From CAVYUC01 sp963771595 (GTDB lineage: Bacteria > Bacteroidota > Bacteroidia > Bacteroidales > Prolixibacteraceae), in NCBI GenBank assembly GCA_963771595.1, contig CAVYUC010000026.1, forward strand, positions 62,001 to 126,000: a stretch of 64,000 nucleotides of DNA, given 5' to 3'. The translations under genes were made by a program, and so were the position numbers. Below, in pieces: positions 46,313-54,425 of this stretch. The notes beneath the pieces are model-generated. The model had not been told where the DNA came from. It ran no database searches and saw only the letters and a program-made list of their open reading frames with translations. Position 1 is the stretch's first letter. Every line of letters begins with the position of its first letter.

Positions 46313-47154
46313 TTTCAGGCAAAGAAACTAACATAGTTTATATTTCAGAAAGACTTTATTCTGACAAGCGTTTTACAAATGCTTGCAATTCTCTTGTTAA
46401 ATTGCTTGACAATCACAGAATCAAACATAATTTTTTAGACGCAACAAAAGACATTTGGTGTAGAGATTACATGCCAATACAAATAGAGAAAGGAAAATTT
46501 CTTCAATTCCGTTATGAACCTTCGTATTTAGTAGATGATATAGAACTTCAATCAGACCCGGTAGAAGTTTGTAAAGCAAATAAAATTAAACCTGAATTTT
46601 CAAAAATAAATCTTGACGGTGGAAATGTTGTAAATTGGTCTGACAGGGCAATAATAACAGACCGAGTATTTGACGAAAATCCACAATACACAAGCAAAAC
46701 CAAATTAATTGGAGAAATTGAAAAACTTCTTGAAGTTGAAATAATTATTATTCCTCAAATAAACTCTGATTTTACAGGACACGCAGATGGACTTGTTCGG
46801 TTTGTTGACAAAAACACGCTGCTTGGAAACGACAGAGAGAAAGAATTTAAATATTGGAAAAACGGAATAAATAAAATCTTGAAAGAACATGGAATTAGTT
46901 ACATCGACATTCCGTTTCTTGACCACAAGGAGAAAAAATTCCCCGACCATGCAATTGGCTGTTACGTGAATTATTTGGAGGTTAAAGATTTAATTGTGCT
47001 TCCAATTTTTGAGGTAAAAAATAATAAAGACAACGAAGTCTATGAACTCTTCATGCAAATCTTTCCCGACAGAAAAATTGAGACTTTAAACTTCAATTCT
47101 GTTGGACTATTTGGGGGATTGTTAAATTGTACAACATGGACAATAAATGAATAA
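46309..47154 (+). CDS. Agmatine deiminase / peptidylarginine deiminase-family protein
   Basis: 281 residues with guanidine-modifying fold motifs: DIWCRDYMPIQ (substrate-binding Asp), INLDGGNVVNW, DFTGHADGLVRFVD with the catalytic His, and GLFGGLLNCTTWTINE with the nucleophilic Cys near the C-terminus. All expected catalytic positions are present, so it is probably active on a guanidino compound (agmatine or arginine-type). It is shorter than standard agmatine deiminase (~340-370 aa). It is translationally coupled to the upstream HNH-like gene and followed immediately by an attC-like site, so both appear to travel as one cassette. Its pairing with a nuclease is unusual. Confidence 0.82.
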   Translation: MISGKETNIVYISERLYSDKRFTNACNSLVKLLDNHRIKHNFLDATKDIWCRDYMPIQIEKGKFLQFRYEPSYLVDDIELQSDPVEVCKANKIKPEFSKINLDGGNVVNWSDRAIITDRVFDENPQYTSKTKLIGEIEKLLEVEIIIIPQINSDFTGHADGLVRFVDKNTLLGNDREKEFKYWKNGINKILKEHGISYIDIPFLDHKEKKFPDHAIGCYVNYLEVKDLIVLPIFEVKNNKDNEVYELFMQIFPDRKIETLNFNSVGLFGGLLNCTTWTINE

Positions 47155-47160
47155 AAAACG

Positions 47161-47294
47161 CACATACAACACATGTACATATTGCAGGGCGGGGTTTGGT
47201 GGTACGCCAACTGCGGATTCTCGTTTCGCAGTTCCATGTCCTCACGGACAGGAACGCTCTTCGAAATCCGCCCCGACAACATGTACCAACCGTT
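47161..47294 (+). other. attC-like recombination site (R2 type, copy 1)
   Basis: The imperfect palindrome runs from CATACAAC through TACATATTGCAGGGCGGGG to ACAACATGTACCAACCGTT. GTACATATTG pairs with the ACAACATGTAC arm. The same ~120-bp sequence recurs, diverged, at about 52,000 and 55,415. The box TACAAC matches the preceding cassette's GTTGTA start. Confidence 0.65.
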
Positions 47295-47392
47295 ACCAAA
47301 CAGTTTAAAAAAGCGCAATACATGAAAAATAAATAAAATCCAAATGGTTTTGTTTATTGCGCTTTTGAGGGAATAAAAAACCGTTTGGTAAC
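47292..47392 (+). other. Minimal gene-less cassette
   Basis: About 100 bp starts GTTACCAAAC and ends with its exact reverse complement GTTTGGTAAC. Inside is a second inverted pair (AAGCGCAATA / TATTGCGCTT). No gene fits. The right end continues into AAAGTACATATTGCATGG, a truncated R2 site. Confidence 0.65.
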
Positions 47393-47930
47393 AAAGTACA
47401 TATTGCATGGCTATTCGGTATTTCAATGATAAGGCAGTGGTAGGTTTTAATTTTTTTTGCCGACGCGCTTCGGTTTTTTCAAAACCGGTTGATGATTAAG
47501 AAAATACAACAATCAATAATTCTTTGTTTTAAAAAGTTTTTAACATTTATTGGCGGTTATTAACATGGTAAACTATTGATGTATTTGCAGTATAACTAAT
47601 TGATTACTAAAACAAACTGACTAAAATAATTATATGTGCCAACCTCTTACTTCTTTCGTGTTTGTTTTTTATGTTCTCTCCTTAGTTTGTTTTATTAAAA
47701 TTATCTTTATATTTGTCATACGGTTTAAATGACAAAACCTCTCACTGTAGTCAACGAGAGGTCTTGGAGTTCTTGCTAAAGACGGGGCGAGTGATACTGG
47801 TGTATCAGAGCGGCTTCCTATCTGTCTCATCGGGGTTCGATTCCCCCTCGCTCCACTTTTGTAGAACAAATATAATAAAAATGTTTATAATGGTAACGAT
47901 TTAGTTGGTATAACAAATAAAATAAATGAT
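47393..47930. other. Non-coding stretch with truncated attC-like start and tRNA-like 3' end
   Basis: It opens with the first ~20 bases of an R2-type site and then becomes AT-rich. A GCCGACGCGCTT motif at ~47,459 is shared with the region before the Zorya operon. ACCTCTC/GAGAGGT (about 47,736-47,762) forms a hairpin. The tRNA-like segment is listed separately. I see no protein-coding gene. Confidence 0.5.
47784..47855 (+). other. Degenerate tRNA-like sequence
   Basis: GGGGCGA at the 5' end pairs with TCGCTCC before a final A, and CGGGGTTCGATTCCCCC forms a normal T-arm apart from one mismatch. GATA/TATC can make a short D-stem. The remaining 23 bases do not form a 5-bp anticodon stem with a 7-base loop, so I do not call a working tRNA. 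It may be a remnant of an integration site. Confidence 0.4.
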
Positions 47931-48395
47931 ATGAATTTTGTAGAACAACTTAAAAAAGAAAAAGATACCCTTTTAAAAAGGATAGATGCTATTAATATTC
48001 TATTGGAAACTTATACAGAAAATTCATCTGATTCTGTTGTTACCCCAGTAAATTCAATAAAGGATAAATTTCCTGTCAATGGTACATATCTTGAACAGAT
48101 AATATATGTTATAAAAATTAAGAATAGATTTATTCATAGTAGTGAAATAGTTGATATTATAGCTCCATATTATATTGATAAAGATAAAAAATGGCTACAA
48201 AGAAGAATTTCTGCTGTATTATCTAATGCTAAAAGTAAGGGAGATATTCCGAACCTTACTAATATTAATTACTCACCATCTAAGAAGGACACTGTTTGGG
48301 GTTCAAAAGATTGGATAGATGAAGAAGGAAATATTAAATCAGAATACATGTATGTATCTAAAACAAATACTGGAATTAAGAAACCAGATTTATAA
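47931..48395 (+). CDS. Hypothetical protein with coiled coil and winged-helix-like domain
   Basis: 154 residues. The first ~30 form a coiled coil (FVEQLKKEKDTLLKRIDAINILLETY). Residues ~50-125 look like a small winged helix (TYLEQIIYVIKIKNRFIHSSEIVDII ... WLQRRISAVLSNAKSKGDIPNL), resembling HARE-HTH-type modules. The ending VWGSKDWIDEEGNIKSEYMY is typical of this architecture. It is AT-rich compared with the genes before 44,600. A role in DNA binding or complex assembly is possible; nothing shows the target. It shares a segment with two small genes typical of mobile DNA. Confidence 0.6.
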   Translation: MNFVEQLKKEKDTLLKRIDAINILLETYTENSSDSVVTPVNSIKDKFPVNGTYLEQIIYVIKIKNRFIHSSEIVDIIAPYYIDKDKKWLQRRISAVLSNAKSKGDIPNLTNINYSPSKKDTVWGSKDWIDEEGNIKSEYMYVSKTNTGIKKPDL

Positions 48396-48426
48396 TAAAA
48401 AAAAGACAAATTTAAAAATCATCGTC

Positions 48427-48570
48427 ATGGCTAAAAATGAAAAGACTTCAAAATCAGTTGCAAGCAAAGCATCTAAATTGTTAAAAAGTCCAAGTTCTTC
48501 TAAGACAGTAAAATCTGTCGCAGCATCTGCCCTTACGCAGGCTCCTGACAGGAAAAAGAAAAAAAAGTAA
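48427..48570 (+). CDS. Small Lys/Ser/Ala-rich basic protein (47 aa)
   Basis: The ATG at 48,427 opens MAKNEKTSKSVASKASKLLK. The protein is almost wholly Lys, Ser and Ala, with TVKSVAASALTQAPDRKKK at the end. Similar small basic proteins with 'VASKASKxL ... AKSxAxSALxQ' are widespread beside mobile elements in many phyla, as I recall. They have no assigned function and could bind nucleic acid. It lies 30 bp after the winged-helix-like gene and abuts the convergent gene that follows. Confidence 0.6.
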   Translation: MAKNEKTSKSVASKASKLLKSPSSSKTVKSVAASALTQAPDRKKKKK

Positions 48571-48822
48571 TTAAATTACAGTCCTCTTTAGAATACAGAC
48601 CAATGGAATTGTCATTATTCCATTTGCTTGTTCTTTTGTGTCATCTGTTTCTAATGCAATTGAATTTGCCAACGAAACAGTATTGTCAGTTTCAGAAACA
48701 ACAAAACCAATAGTAATACATTTTAAATATGTATTTATTTGTTGTATTTCTGACCAACCAGAGCTACAACCAAAAGAATCAACCCATTCTATTAATTCAA
48801 TCTTATATTTTTGACTTTCCAT
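48571..48822 (-). CDS. Small phage/mobile-element-type protein (83 aa)
   Basis: The pattern 'IEWVDSFGCSSGW ... C(I/S)xGFVVSETDNTVSLANS ... GIMTIPLVCI' matches a widespread short family seen in prophages and integrative elements, in which an opening 'VxWxDS....GW' and a closing 'MTIP' are conserved. Function is unknown. It is the only small cassette gene on the minus strand and ends directly beside the basic-protein gene. An attC-like site follows within 50 bp of its start. Confidence 0.6.
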   Translation of the reverse strand: MESQKYKIELIEWVDSFGCSSGWSEIQQINTYLKCITIGFVVSETDNTVSLANSIALETDDTKEQANGIMTIPLVCILKRTVI

Positions 48823-48867
48823 AATTATTAAAAAAAGAAAAGAATCCCTCTCTAAAAAAAATTAAAA

Positions 48868-48935
48868 CCGGAAACGGCAGTACATTTAATCAACGGCGGG
48901 AAGTGTTCGACGCTACGCAACATATACTAACCGTT
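48868..48935 (+). other. attC-like recombination site
   Basis: The segment runs from GGAAACGGCAGTACATTTAA to CGCAACATATACTAACCGTT. The ACATTTAATCAACGG part recurs in the site near 50,967. It ends in ACCGTT, where R1 copy B begins. Confidence 0.5.
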
Positions 48936-49595
48936 ATGTTTCATTTTGAAACCAGGGAGGTTAAAAACAGCCACGATTACGGGATTTTTCAGGAGTAAAA
49001 TGTTCTTTGAAAGGAATTGAAAATAAAAAAAATGCCTAAACGGCATTTGAATCCAGTCGTTGTAACGGTCGGTTACCGTTGAAGCTGGCTTCTTGACGTA
49101 AGCAACGTCTGCAACGACTGAAGCGAAGTTCGGGAATTTTAATGACAAAGTCAAGTTTTTTTGGTTCGCGAACTTTGCGATTTTCAATGGCTGGTAAAAA
49201 AACAACATTTTACCGGAATTCAAAAAAGTGTTAGATTTAGAGGAGTTTTTGAATTGGAAAAACAATTTAAAATTTAAATAAAAACCAAAAACCGGAGGAA
49301 AATTTTAAACCGTTATGAACTTCAAAATCCCGGCTGGTACAAGCAACAATCCTTATACCTGTATAAAGACAATAGCTTGTACTTTAAAGTGGCTGTTTGG
49401 CTGGTCGGGCTGATTTCAAAACGCCCGGTTTTAAATTGGAAGATATGAGAAATTTAAAAACCGTAAACATAACACTGTGTGATATTGCATACCGGGGCCG
49501 GCAAAACCCCGGTGCCCGGTTCCCGCATGGTTTTTACCTGCCTCAAAGGGCAGGAAACCATCACGAAAACCGGTACGCAACATACACTGATCGTT
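48933..49595 (+). repeat. 662-bp repeated cassette R1, copy B
   Basis: It is identical in my comparison to copies A and C except for one extra T in the T-run near 49,159. It has the same GTTATGTTTC start, AAACATAAC box (49,465-49,473) and ATCGTT end. The single-base insertion lengthens the antisense reading frame, so that frame is not conserved coding sequence. Confidence 0.85.
49465..49595 (+). other. attC-like recombination site of R1 copy B
   Basis: Same site as in copy A, ending ATCGTT. The following cassette starts GTTACCGCCA. Confidence 0.6.
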
Positions 49596-49643
49596 ACCGC
49601 CAATATTAGGAGCGACAGTGCAAACTTGAAAAATGACTATAAA

Positions 49644-50562
49644 ATGATACCAGATTACCAAACAATAATGCTACCTCTCTTGAAACTGACAAGTGACAAC
49701 GAGAATTCATAAGTTCAGAGCGGTTGTTGATTCTTTAGCAGAGCATTTTAAGCTAACTGAGAAGGAAAAGAAAGAATTATTACCAAGTGGAAATCAGGCG
49801 ATTTTTGACAACCGTGTTGGTTGGGCAAGATTTTACTTGACTAAAGCGGATTTGCTAAAATCTGAGAAAAGGGGTACACATCAGATTACAAAGCAAGGAT
49901 TAGAATTTTTAAAGACAAAACCAAAAGAACTTAGAACAAAGGATTTAGAAAGTTTTAAAGCATTTACGGATTTTAAAAACTCAATTGATAAAAAAAACAA
50001 AACAGAGTCGAAAGAGTCTGGAATTAAAGAAATTGAGGAAGCAGAAGAAACACCAGAAGAAGCATTAGAATATGCATATTTAAAACTTAAAAATGATTTA
50101 TCCAGAGACTTATTGGATACGATTAAGGATTGTTCGCCAAGCTTTTTTGAAAAACTGGTAATAGACTTGTTGACTAAAATGGGATATGGCGGTTCAAGAA
50201 AAGATGCTGGTAGAGCACTTGGCAAATCAGGAGATGGTGGAATTGACGGTATAATAAAAGAGGATAAACTTGGACTTGACACAATTTACATTCAAGCTAA
50301 GCGATGGGAAAATACTGTTCCTGTTAGAGAGATTCGTGATTTTGCAGGTGCATTACTTTCTAAAAAAGCACGCAAAGGGATTTTTATAACAACCTCAAAT
50401 TTCCCAAAAAGTGCCTTTGAATTTGTTGAAAGCATCGAGCATAAAATTATTTTGATTGATGGGGAGCGTTTGACAGATTTGATGTTTGAATTTAATGTTG
50501 GATTATCAACTCAATCAGCATATGAAGTGAAACGACTTGATTCAGATTACTTTGATGAATAA
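49644..50562 (+). pseudogene. Mrr-family type IV restriction endonuclease with a single frameshift
   Basis: The N-terminus starts at 49,644 (MIPDYQTIMLPLLKLTSDNE), the usual Mrr opening. At about 49,703 the frame shifts and the protein continues IHKFRAVVDSLAEHFKLTEK, then the winged helix (LLPSGNQAIFDNRVGWARFY). The nuclease domain follows with SFFEKLVIDLLTKMGYGG, GDGGIDGII (catalytic Asp) and YIQAKRW (Gln-Ala-Lys). The joined length is ~305 residues, normal for Mrr, which cuts modified DNA. One extra A in GAGAATTCAT explains the shift. It may be inactivated, or re-started at a GTG at 49,693 without the first 20 residues. It is cassette cargo. Confidence 0.8.
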
Positions 50563-50572
50563 ATATATAGAT

Positions 50573-50899
50573 ATGAGAATAACTGTACTGATAGTAATTG
50601 GACTTCTTATCACGGGAATCGCATTTTCACAAGAAGTTAAAAATGATACCATAATTGATTACATAAAAGCGGAAACAATTGGTGGGGAACTTGATTTTAG
50701 CAAAATGATTGTTGGTTATGGGGCAAAAAATGCCGATGAAAAAGCATACTTATATTCAATAGCTTTGTGGAGTGGTTCTGTAAAACAATTAGGAGTGACA
50801 GACATAAAAAAGATAACCGAGCTTTGGGAAGAGATTCACAAGAAAAAAGCTAAGAAGAATATTAGAAATGCCATAATTTACGGATACAATATGGAATAA
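50573..50899 (+). CDS. Small exported protein (108 aa)
   Basis: From the ATG at 50,573 it has a signal peptide (MRITVLIVIGLLITGIAFSQ) and a ~88-residue mature part (AETIGGELDFSKMIVGYG, ADEKAYLYSIALWSGSVKQL, ending NIRNAIIYGYNME). No known family is recognised. It starts 10 bp after the Mrr gene in the same cassette, which is bounded by GTTACCGCCA and TGGCGGTAAC. An in-frame ATG at 50,555 is an alternative start. Confidence 0.6.
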   Translation: MRITVLIVIGLLITGIAFSQEVKNDTIIDYIKAETIGGELDFSKMIVGYGAKNADEKAYLYSIALWSGSVKQLGVTDIKKITELWEEIHKKKAKKNIRNAIIYGYNME

Positions 50900-50903
50900 A
50901 TAC

Positions 50904-51035
50904 TGGCGGTAACACGCGGTCATAAAACATTGCGCGGACAGTGCTATATTTGAACGAAACAACATTTAATCAACGGTTTAGCGGGCTGATAAGTTTGTGT
51001 TTCAAAATGCACAACGTTTCATACCGCCATCCGTT
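50904..51035 (+). other. attC-like recombination site
   Basis: It starts with TGGCGGTAAC, the exact reverse complement of the cassette's GTTACCGCCA start 1.3 kb upstream. CACGCGGTCATAAAACATTG follows, and it ends CATACCGCCATCCGTT, after which the next cassette begins. Confidence 0.65.
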
Positions 51036-51059
51036 ATAACACATTTAAAAAAAGAAAAC

Positions 51060-51632
51060 ATGAAATCAATTATGAGAAATTCAATTTTATTTTGTTTTGT
51101 TGTTCTTACAATAATATCATGTAAGAAAGAAAGTATTGAAATTCCTTTTAATCCCAAAAAATATGATTTTTTGAAAAATGAATTTATAGGTTCAACAAAA
51201 TCATATAATTCTAATGGTTTGATAAGTTCAAATGTTGAGTTAACACAAGAAGATTTTGGAATATTCTCAAATACCTGTTATTTGATGGAAAGAATTGAGC
51301 TTAAATCAGAAAATCTGGCGACTTTTTATTATATCAATGAGTTTAAAGATTCACTTATAAATGTCAATTATGAAGAAAATATTTCCGAAATCAAATTCGA
51401 ACGTATAACTGACAAAGACCCAATTCCAACAAAATTACCTTTCACAAAAAGTGATAGTAGTATTCTTGGAAACTGTTACGGAATTAAATTTGTTTTAAAT
51501 GGCAATATATCTAATGGAATTGTTTTTGACGAAATGACAAATGAATATTTACAAAGACTAATTGATTATATGAAAGTAAATGACACTATTTATATTCGCC
51601 AACTAAATGTCGTTTTTAAGCAAGAGTTTTAA
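51060..51632 (+). CDS. Hypothetical lipoprotein (190 aa)
   Basis: From the ATG at 51,060 (MKSIMRNSILFCFVVLTIISC) it has a lipoprotein signal with Cys followed by KKES, so it is probably periplasmic or on the outer membrane. The rest is mixed alpha/beta with no motif I recognise (NEFIGSTKSYNSNGLISSNV, NCYGIKFVLNGNISNGIVFD, YIRQLNVVFKQEF). It is the only gene in a cassette bounded by GTTATAACAC and GTGTTATAAC. The low GC content is typical of the cassette genes. Confidence 0.6.
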   Translation: MKSIMRNSILFCFVVLTIISCKKESIEIPFNPKKYDFLKNEFIGSTKSYNSNGLISSNVELTQEDFGIFSNTCYLMERIELKSENLATFYYINEFKDSLINVNYEENISEIKFERITDKDPIPTKLPFTKSDSSILGNCYGIKFVLNGNISNGIVFDEMTNEYLQRLIDYMKVNDTIYIRQLNVVFKQEF

Positions 51633-51997
51633 AATAGTAAACAAATCATTTTTATCAATTGAGTGTCAATTTAAAATTCTTGACAATTGAAAATAAAATC
51701 CTATGGATTTTGTTGCTGTTTTTTCGACATAGATTTTTATTAAGGTTTTATCCTGTTTTCTTGGATAATTTTTCATTGAAACTATGGAGTATTTAAATTT
51801 ATAAACATAGGGACAAAAACGATTCAGATTTTATGTCAAACAAAAAAAGATTGATAAATTGTGCTTTGATAAAACCAAAATCATTTTGACTGATTTTTAG
51901 TCGGTTAGATTTAAATCCATAATTTTTTACTAATGTAAATATTTGTCATTTTACCATCGAATTAAATCAGCAATTTGTTAAAAAAAGAATAAAAAAC
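51633..51997. other. AT-rich non-coding tail of the lipoprotein cassette
   Basis: A 365-bp AT-rich stretch follows the lipoprotein gene. A short hairpin AAAATCC-TAT-GGATTTT near 51,695 followed by T-rich sequence could end transcription. I see no gene. Confidence 0.4.
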
Positions 51998-52127
51998 GTG
52001 TTATAACAAATTACATATTTCAGAGCGGGGTTGGTGCGGTTAGCAACTGCGGATTCTCGCATCATCGTTCAGTCCTACCGGACGTGAACGCGCTCCGAAA
52101 TCCGCTCCGCAACATGTACCAACCGTT
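51998..52127 (+). other. attC-like recombination site (R2 type, copy 2)
   Basis: It starts GTGTTATAAC, the reverse complement of the cassette's GTTATAACAC start. It contains TTACATATTTCAGAGCGGGG and ends CGCAACATGTACCAACCGTT, with diverged similarity to the sites at 47,161 and 55,407. Confidence 0.65.
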
Positions 52128-52178
52128 GTGGGTTATTTAAGGAGACCACTCTAACAAATGAGATAAATACAGTTTGAT

Positions 52179-52970
52179 ATGAAAAAAATAATATTGATTT
52201 TTTTGTGTATTTCGACAGTTTACTTGGTGTCATGTAAAAAAGATAATCTTAGCGAACCAATAGAAGTAGAAAAAACTCCACTTGTCATAAACGTTTATGA
52301 TTACAATAATGATTTAGTCGCTCATTATGAATACGACGAAAATGAACAATTGATAAAAAGAGAATTTACAGACCCTGTAAATAATGTTTCATCTGATTTA
52401 ATTTTTCATTATGAAAATGATTTAGTGACAATTATAGAGTATGTTGACCATGATTTCCCACAATTTTCCCATGAGAAGCACTATTTCTATAATAACAATG
52501 ATAAAATTGATAAAATTGAAACTCATCAAGGAGAACAGATTATTAGTACCTTTCATGTAAATTATTCAAATCAAGGATTAGTAGAATCTTTTAACACTTC
52601 AGGAAATGAACCAAGGACTTTTTATGAATACGATTTAAGCGAAAATGTAATAAAGACAACAAATCATTTAACTGACCCTTGGAATGGTCAAGAATCGATT
52701 CAAGAGTGTGAATTTGTATACGATGAAAAGAAAAAGGTTAATTTTGGTTTAGATTATCTGATAGGAATTGAATTATTACCATGGCGAGGAACGACTTCAA
52801 ATTGGGAGCAGAGCCTGTCAAAAAATAATATTATTTCCGAGAGTTGTTCAGGTCATGAATATACAATTGAATATGACCAAGATGATAATCCAATTTTAAT
52901 AACTACTAAATGGAAAAATATTGAAACAGAAACACCTATGACGATAAAAATAGAATATAAAACTGAATAA
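52179..52970 (+). CDS. Lipoprotein with YD/DUF4595-like beta repeats (263 aa)
   Basis: Lipoprotein signal (IILIFLCISTVYLVSC). The remainder is repeats of 'YDYNNDLVAHYEYDENEQLI', 'FHYENDLVTIIEYVDHD', 'YFYNNNDKIDKIE', 'VNYSNQGLVESFN' and 'YEYDLSENVIKTTNH', the short beta-hairpin repeat of DUF4595/RHS-like proteins that build a curved sheet. It is probably surface-exposed; the binding partner is unknown. It is the sole gene in a cassette bounded by GTTGTGGGTT and AACCCACAA. Similar repeats occur in the T9SS protein at 26,778-28,121, without evidence of direct exchange. Confidence 0.7.
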   Translation: MKKIILIFLCISTVYLVSCKKDNLSEPIEVEKTPLVINVYDYNNDLVAHYEYDENEQLIKREFTDPVNNVSSDLIFHYENDLVTIIEYVDHDFPQFSHEKHYFYNNNDKIDKIETHQGEQIISTFHVNYSNQGLVESFNTSGNEPRTFYEYDLSENVIKTTNHLTDPWNGQESIQECEFVYDEKKKVNFGLDYLIGIELLPWRGTTSNWEQSLSKNNIISESCSGHEYTIEYDQDDNPILITTKWKNIETETPMTIKIEYKTE

Positions 52971-52974
52971 AAAC

Positions 52975-53031
52975 AACCCACAATAAATAGGAATATGAGC
53001 GGTACGCAGTACCCAGCGATTATTCGGTGTT
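52975..53031 (+). other. Short attC-like recombination site
   Basis: A 57-bp imperfect palindrome from AACCCACAATAAATAGGAAT to GCGATTATTCGGTGTT; 9 of 10 bases match the reverse complement of the cassette start GTTGTGGGTT. It is the shortest site in the array and within the usual size range of attC. Confidence 0.6.
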
Positions 53032-53252
53032 GAACTACACCCGCCGGGCTCAGGGCTATGTACTTTCTGACGATATTTAATATTTTTTGAAGAAAAAAAA
53101 TTGAAGTGTTCTTTGACGTACTGCAGGTTTTTGTGCTTTTTTGGGTTGTTGTTACAACTGAAGAACTGTTTCTCAGCCGTAGTTTTACACTTTTTGCCAG
53201 CAATCAGACACACCTCTCCCGGTTGCGTAGTTAGCGCAAAAAAGAGTTGGTA

Positions 53253-54425
53253 TCATGCCGTTTGCAGTGTGTGTTTCATGCCGTACATTGCCGGGGAGCG
53301 GATGCGTGGCAATTCGCTGATTTTAACCATCCGTCCGGTTTTGCATACCGGGCAAATACAGGGATTAATGCCAGTCAGCCTTGTAAAGCGCTCAACATTT
53401 GTTTCAGGCGTTTTTTGTTGTTTGATAAGCGCATCAATAACGGGCTTCTCTTCCGCGGTAAATTGTAAAGCCAGGTTTCGTTTGGTGGTGTGGTTGTAAA
53501 TCCCGAACCGACGGATTTTAACAAACCGCCTGGGCAGTATATGCATAGCAAACCGCCGCAGGAATTCAATTCCATCCATTGTAACCGGCTTTTTGATGGC
53601 ATTGTCGCGGTAATCTTTTGCAATAAAGGTGACTTTTTCTTCGGCAATATTTAAAATGCGCTGGTTGGTAATGGCCACGCGGTGGGTGTATTGTCCCAGG
53701 TATTTTACCACATGTTCAGCACCTGCCAGCGAAGGTTCGCAGTGTACCACCCACCGGGTTTTATATGCTTCCTGCACATTTTTGGTAAACAGCGAAAGCT
53801 CGTTTTGTTTTCGCAAAGCCCGTTTCAGGCTGTCAAGGAACTTTCCTTTAAAGGCAGAGCTGAGTTGATGCACCGGATAAAGGAAGTTCCCTGAGTGTCC
53901 GATATTTTTCCATCGCCCGTCGAGGGTATAACCGGCAGCCGGTACAATACAATGAATGTGGGGATGCAGTGAAAGGTTCTGTCCCCAGGTATGCAAAACC
54001 GCTACCGCACCGCTTTCAACACCATAATGAGAGTATCCAAATGAGCGGAGCGTTTGCCATACCGAATCAAACAGCAAGTCATAGTACATTCTTTGGTTGT
54101 GCAGGCAAACCTGATTTAAGAGGTGCGGCACAGTGAATATAACATGGTAATGCTTAACGGGCAGGGTTCCACGCACCAGGTCGTCAATCCAGAAAGCCTG
54201 TTTTGAAGCCTGGCATTTAGGACAGTGCCTGTCGCCACAGCTGTTGTAACTGTAGCGCACGGTACCGCAATTTTCACAGGCTTCTTCGTGTCCGCCCAAT
54301 GTGGCAGTACGGCAGGCAGCTATTTTGCCCAGCACCCTTGTTTGCACCGGGGTAAGCTTTGTTTGATTTGCCAAACCAGCGCCAAACCGGTTGACCACAT
54401 CAGCCAGCTCAAACTTTGTCCGCAT
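53253..54425 (-). CDS. IS91/IS801-family HUH (Y2) transposase
   Basis: 390 residues. The N-terminal zinc-binding domain contains ACENCGTVRYSYNSCGDRHCPKCQ, followed by KHYHVIFTVPH and LHPHIHCIVPAAG, which holds the HUH metal-binding pair. YLGQYTHRVAITNQRI carries the tyrosine region of the catalytic domain, and the C-terminus has a further zinc knuckle (CICPVCKTGRM). These are hallmarks of rolling-circle IS91-type transposases, which nick and transfer single-stranded DNA. Its start overlaps the end of the upstream recombinase gene by 17 bp. The length (390) is normal, so it is probably intact. Confidence 0.92.
   Translation of the reverse strand: MRTKFELADVVNRFGAGLANQTKLTPVQTRVLGKIAACRTATLGGHEEACENCGTVRYSYNSCGDRHCPKCQASKQAFWIDDLVRGTLPVKHYHVIFTVPHLLNQVCLHNQRMYYDLLFDSVWQTLRSFGYSHYGVESGAVAVLHTWGQNLSLHPHIHCIVPAAGYTLDGRWKNIGHSGNFLYPVHQLSSAFKGKFLDSLKRALRKQNELSLFTKNVQEAYKTRWVVHCEPSLAGAEHVVKYLGQYTHRVAITNQRILNIAEEKVTFIAKDYRDNAIKKPVTMDGIEFLRRFAMHILPRRFVKIRRFGIYNHTTKRNLALQFTAEEKPVIDALIKQQKTPETNVERFTRLTGINPCICPVCKTGRMVKISELPRIRSPAMYGMKHTLQTA

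Noticed and set aside
47784..47855. A working tRNA gene
   Set aside because: Acceptor and T-arm pair well, but no 5-bp anticodon stem with a 7-base loop can be formed, so it is listed only as tRNA-like.
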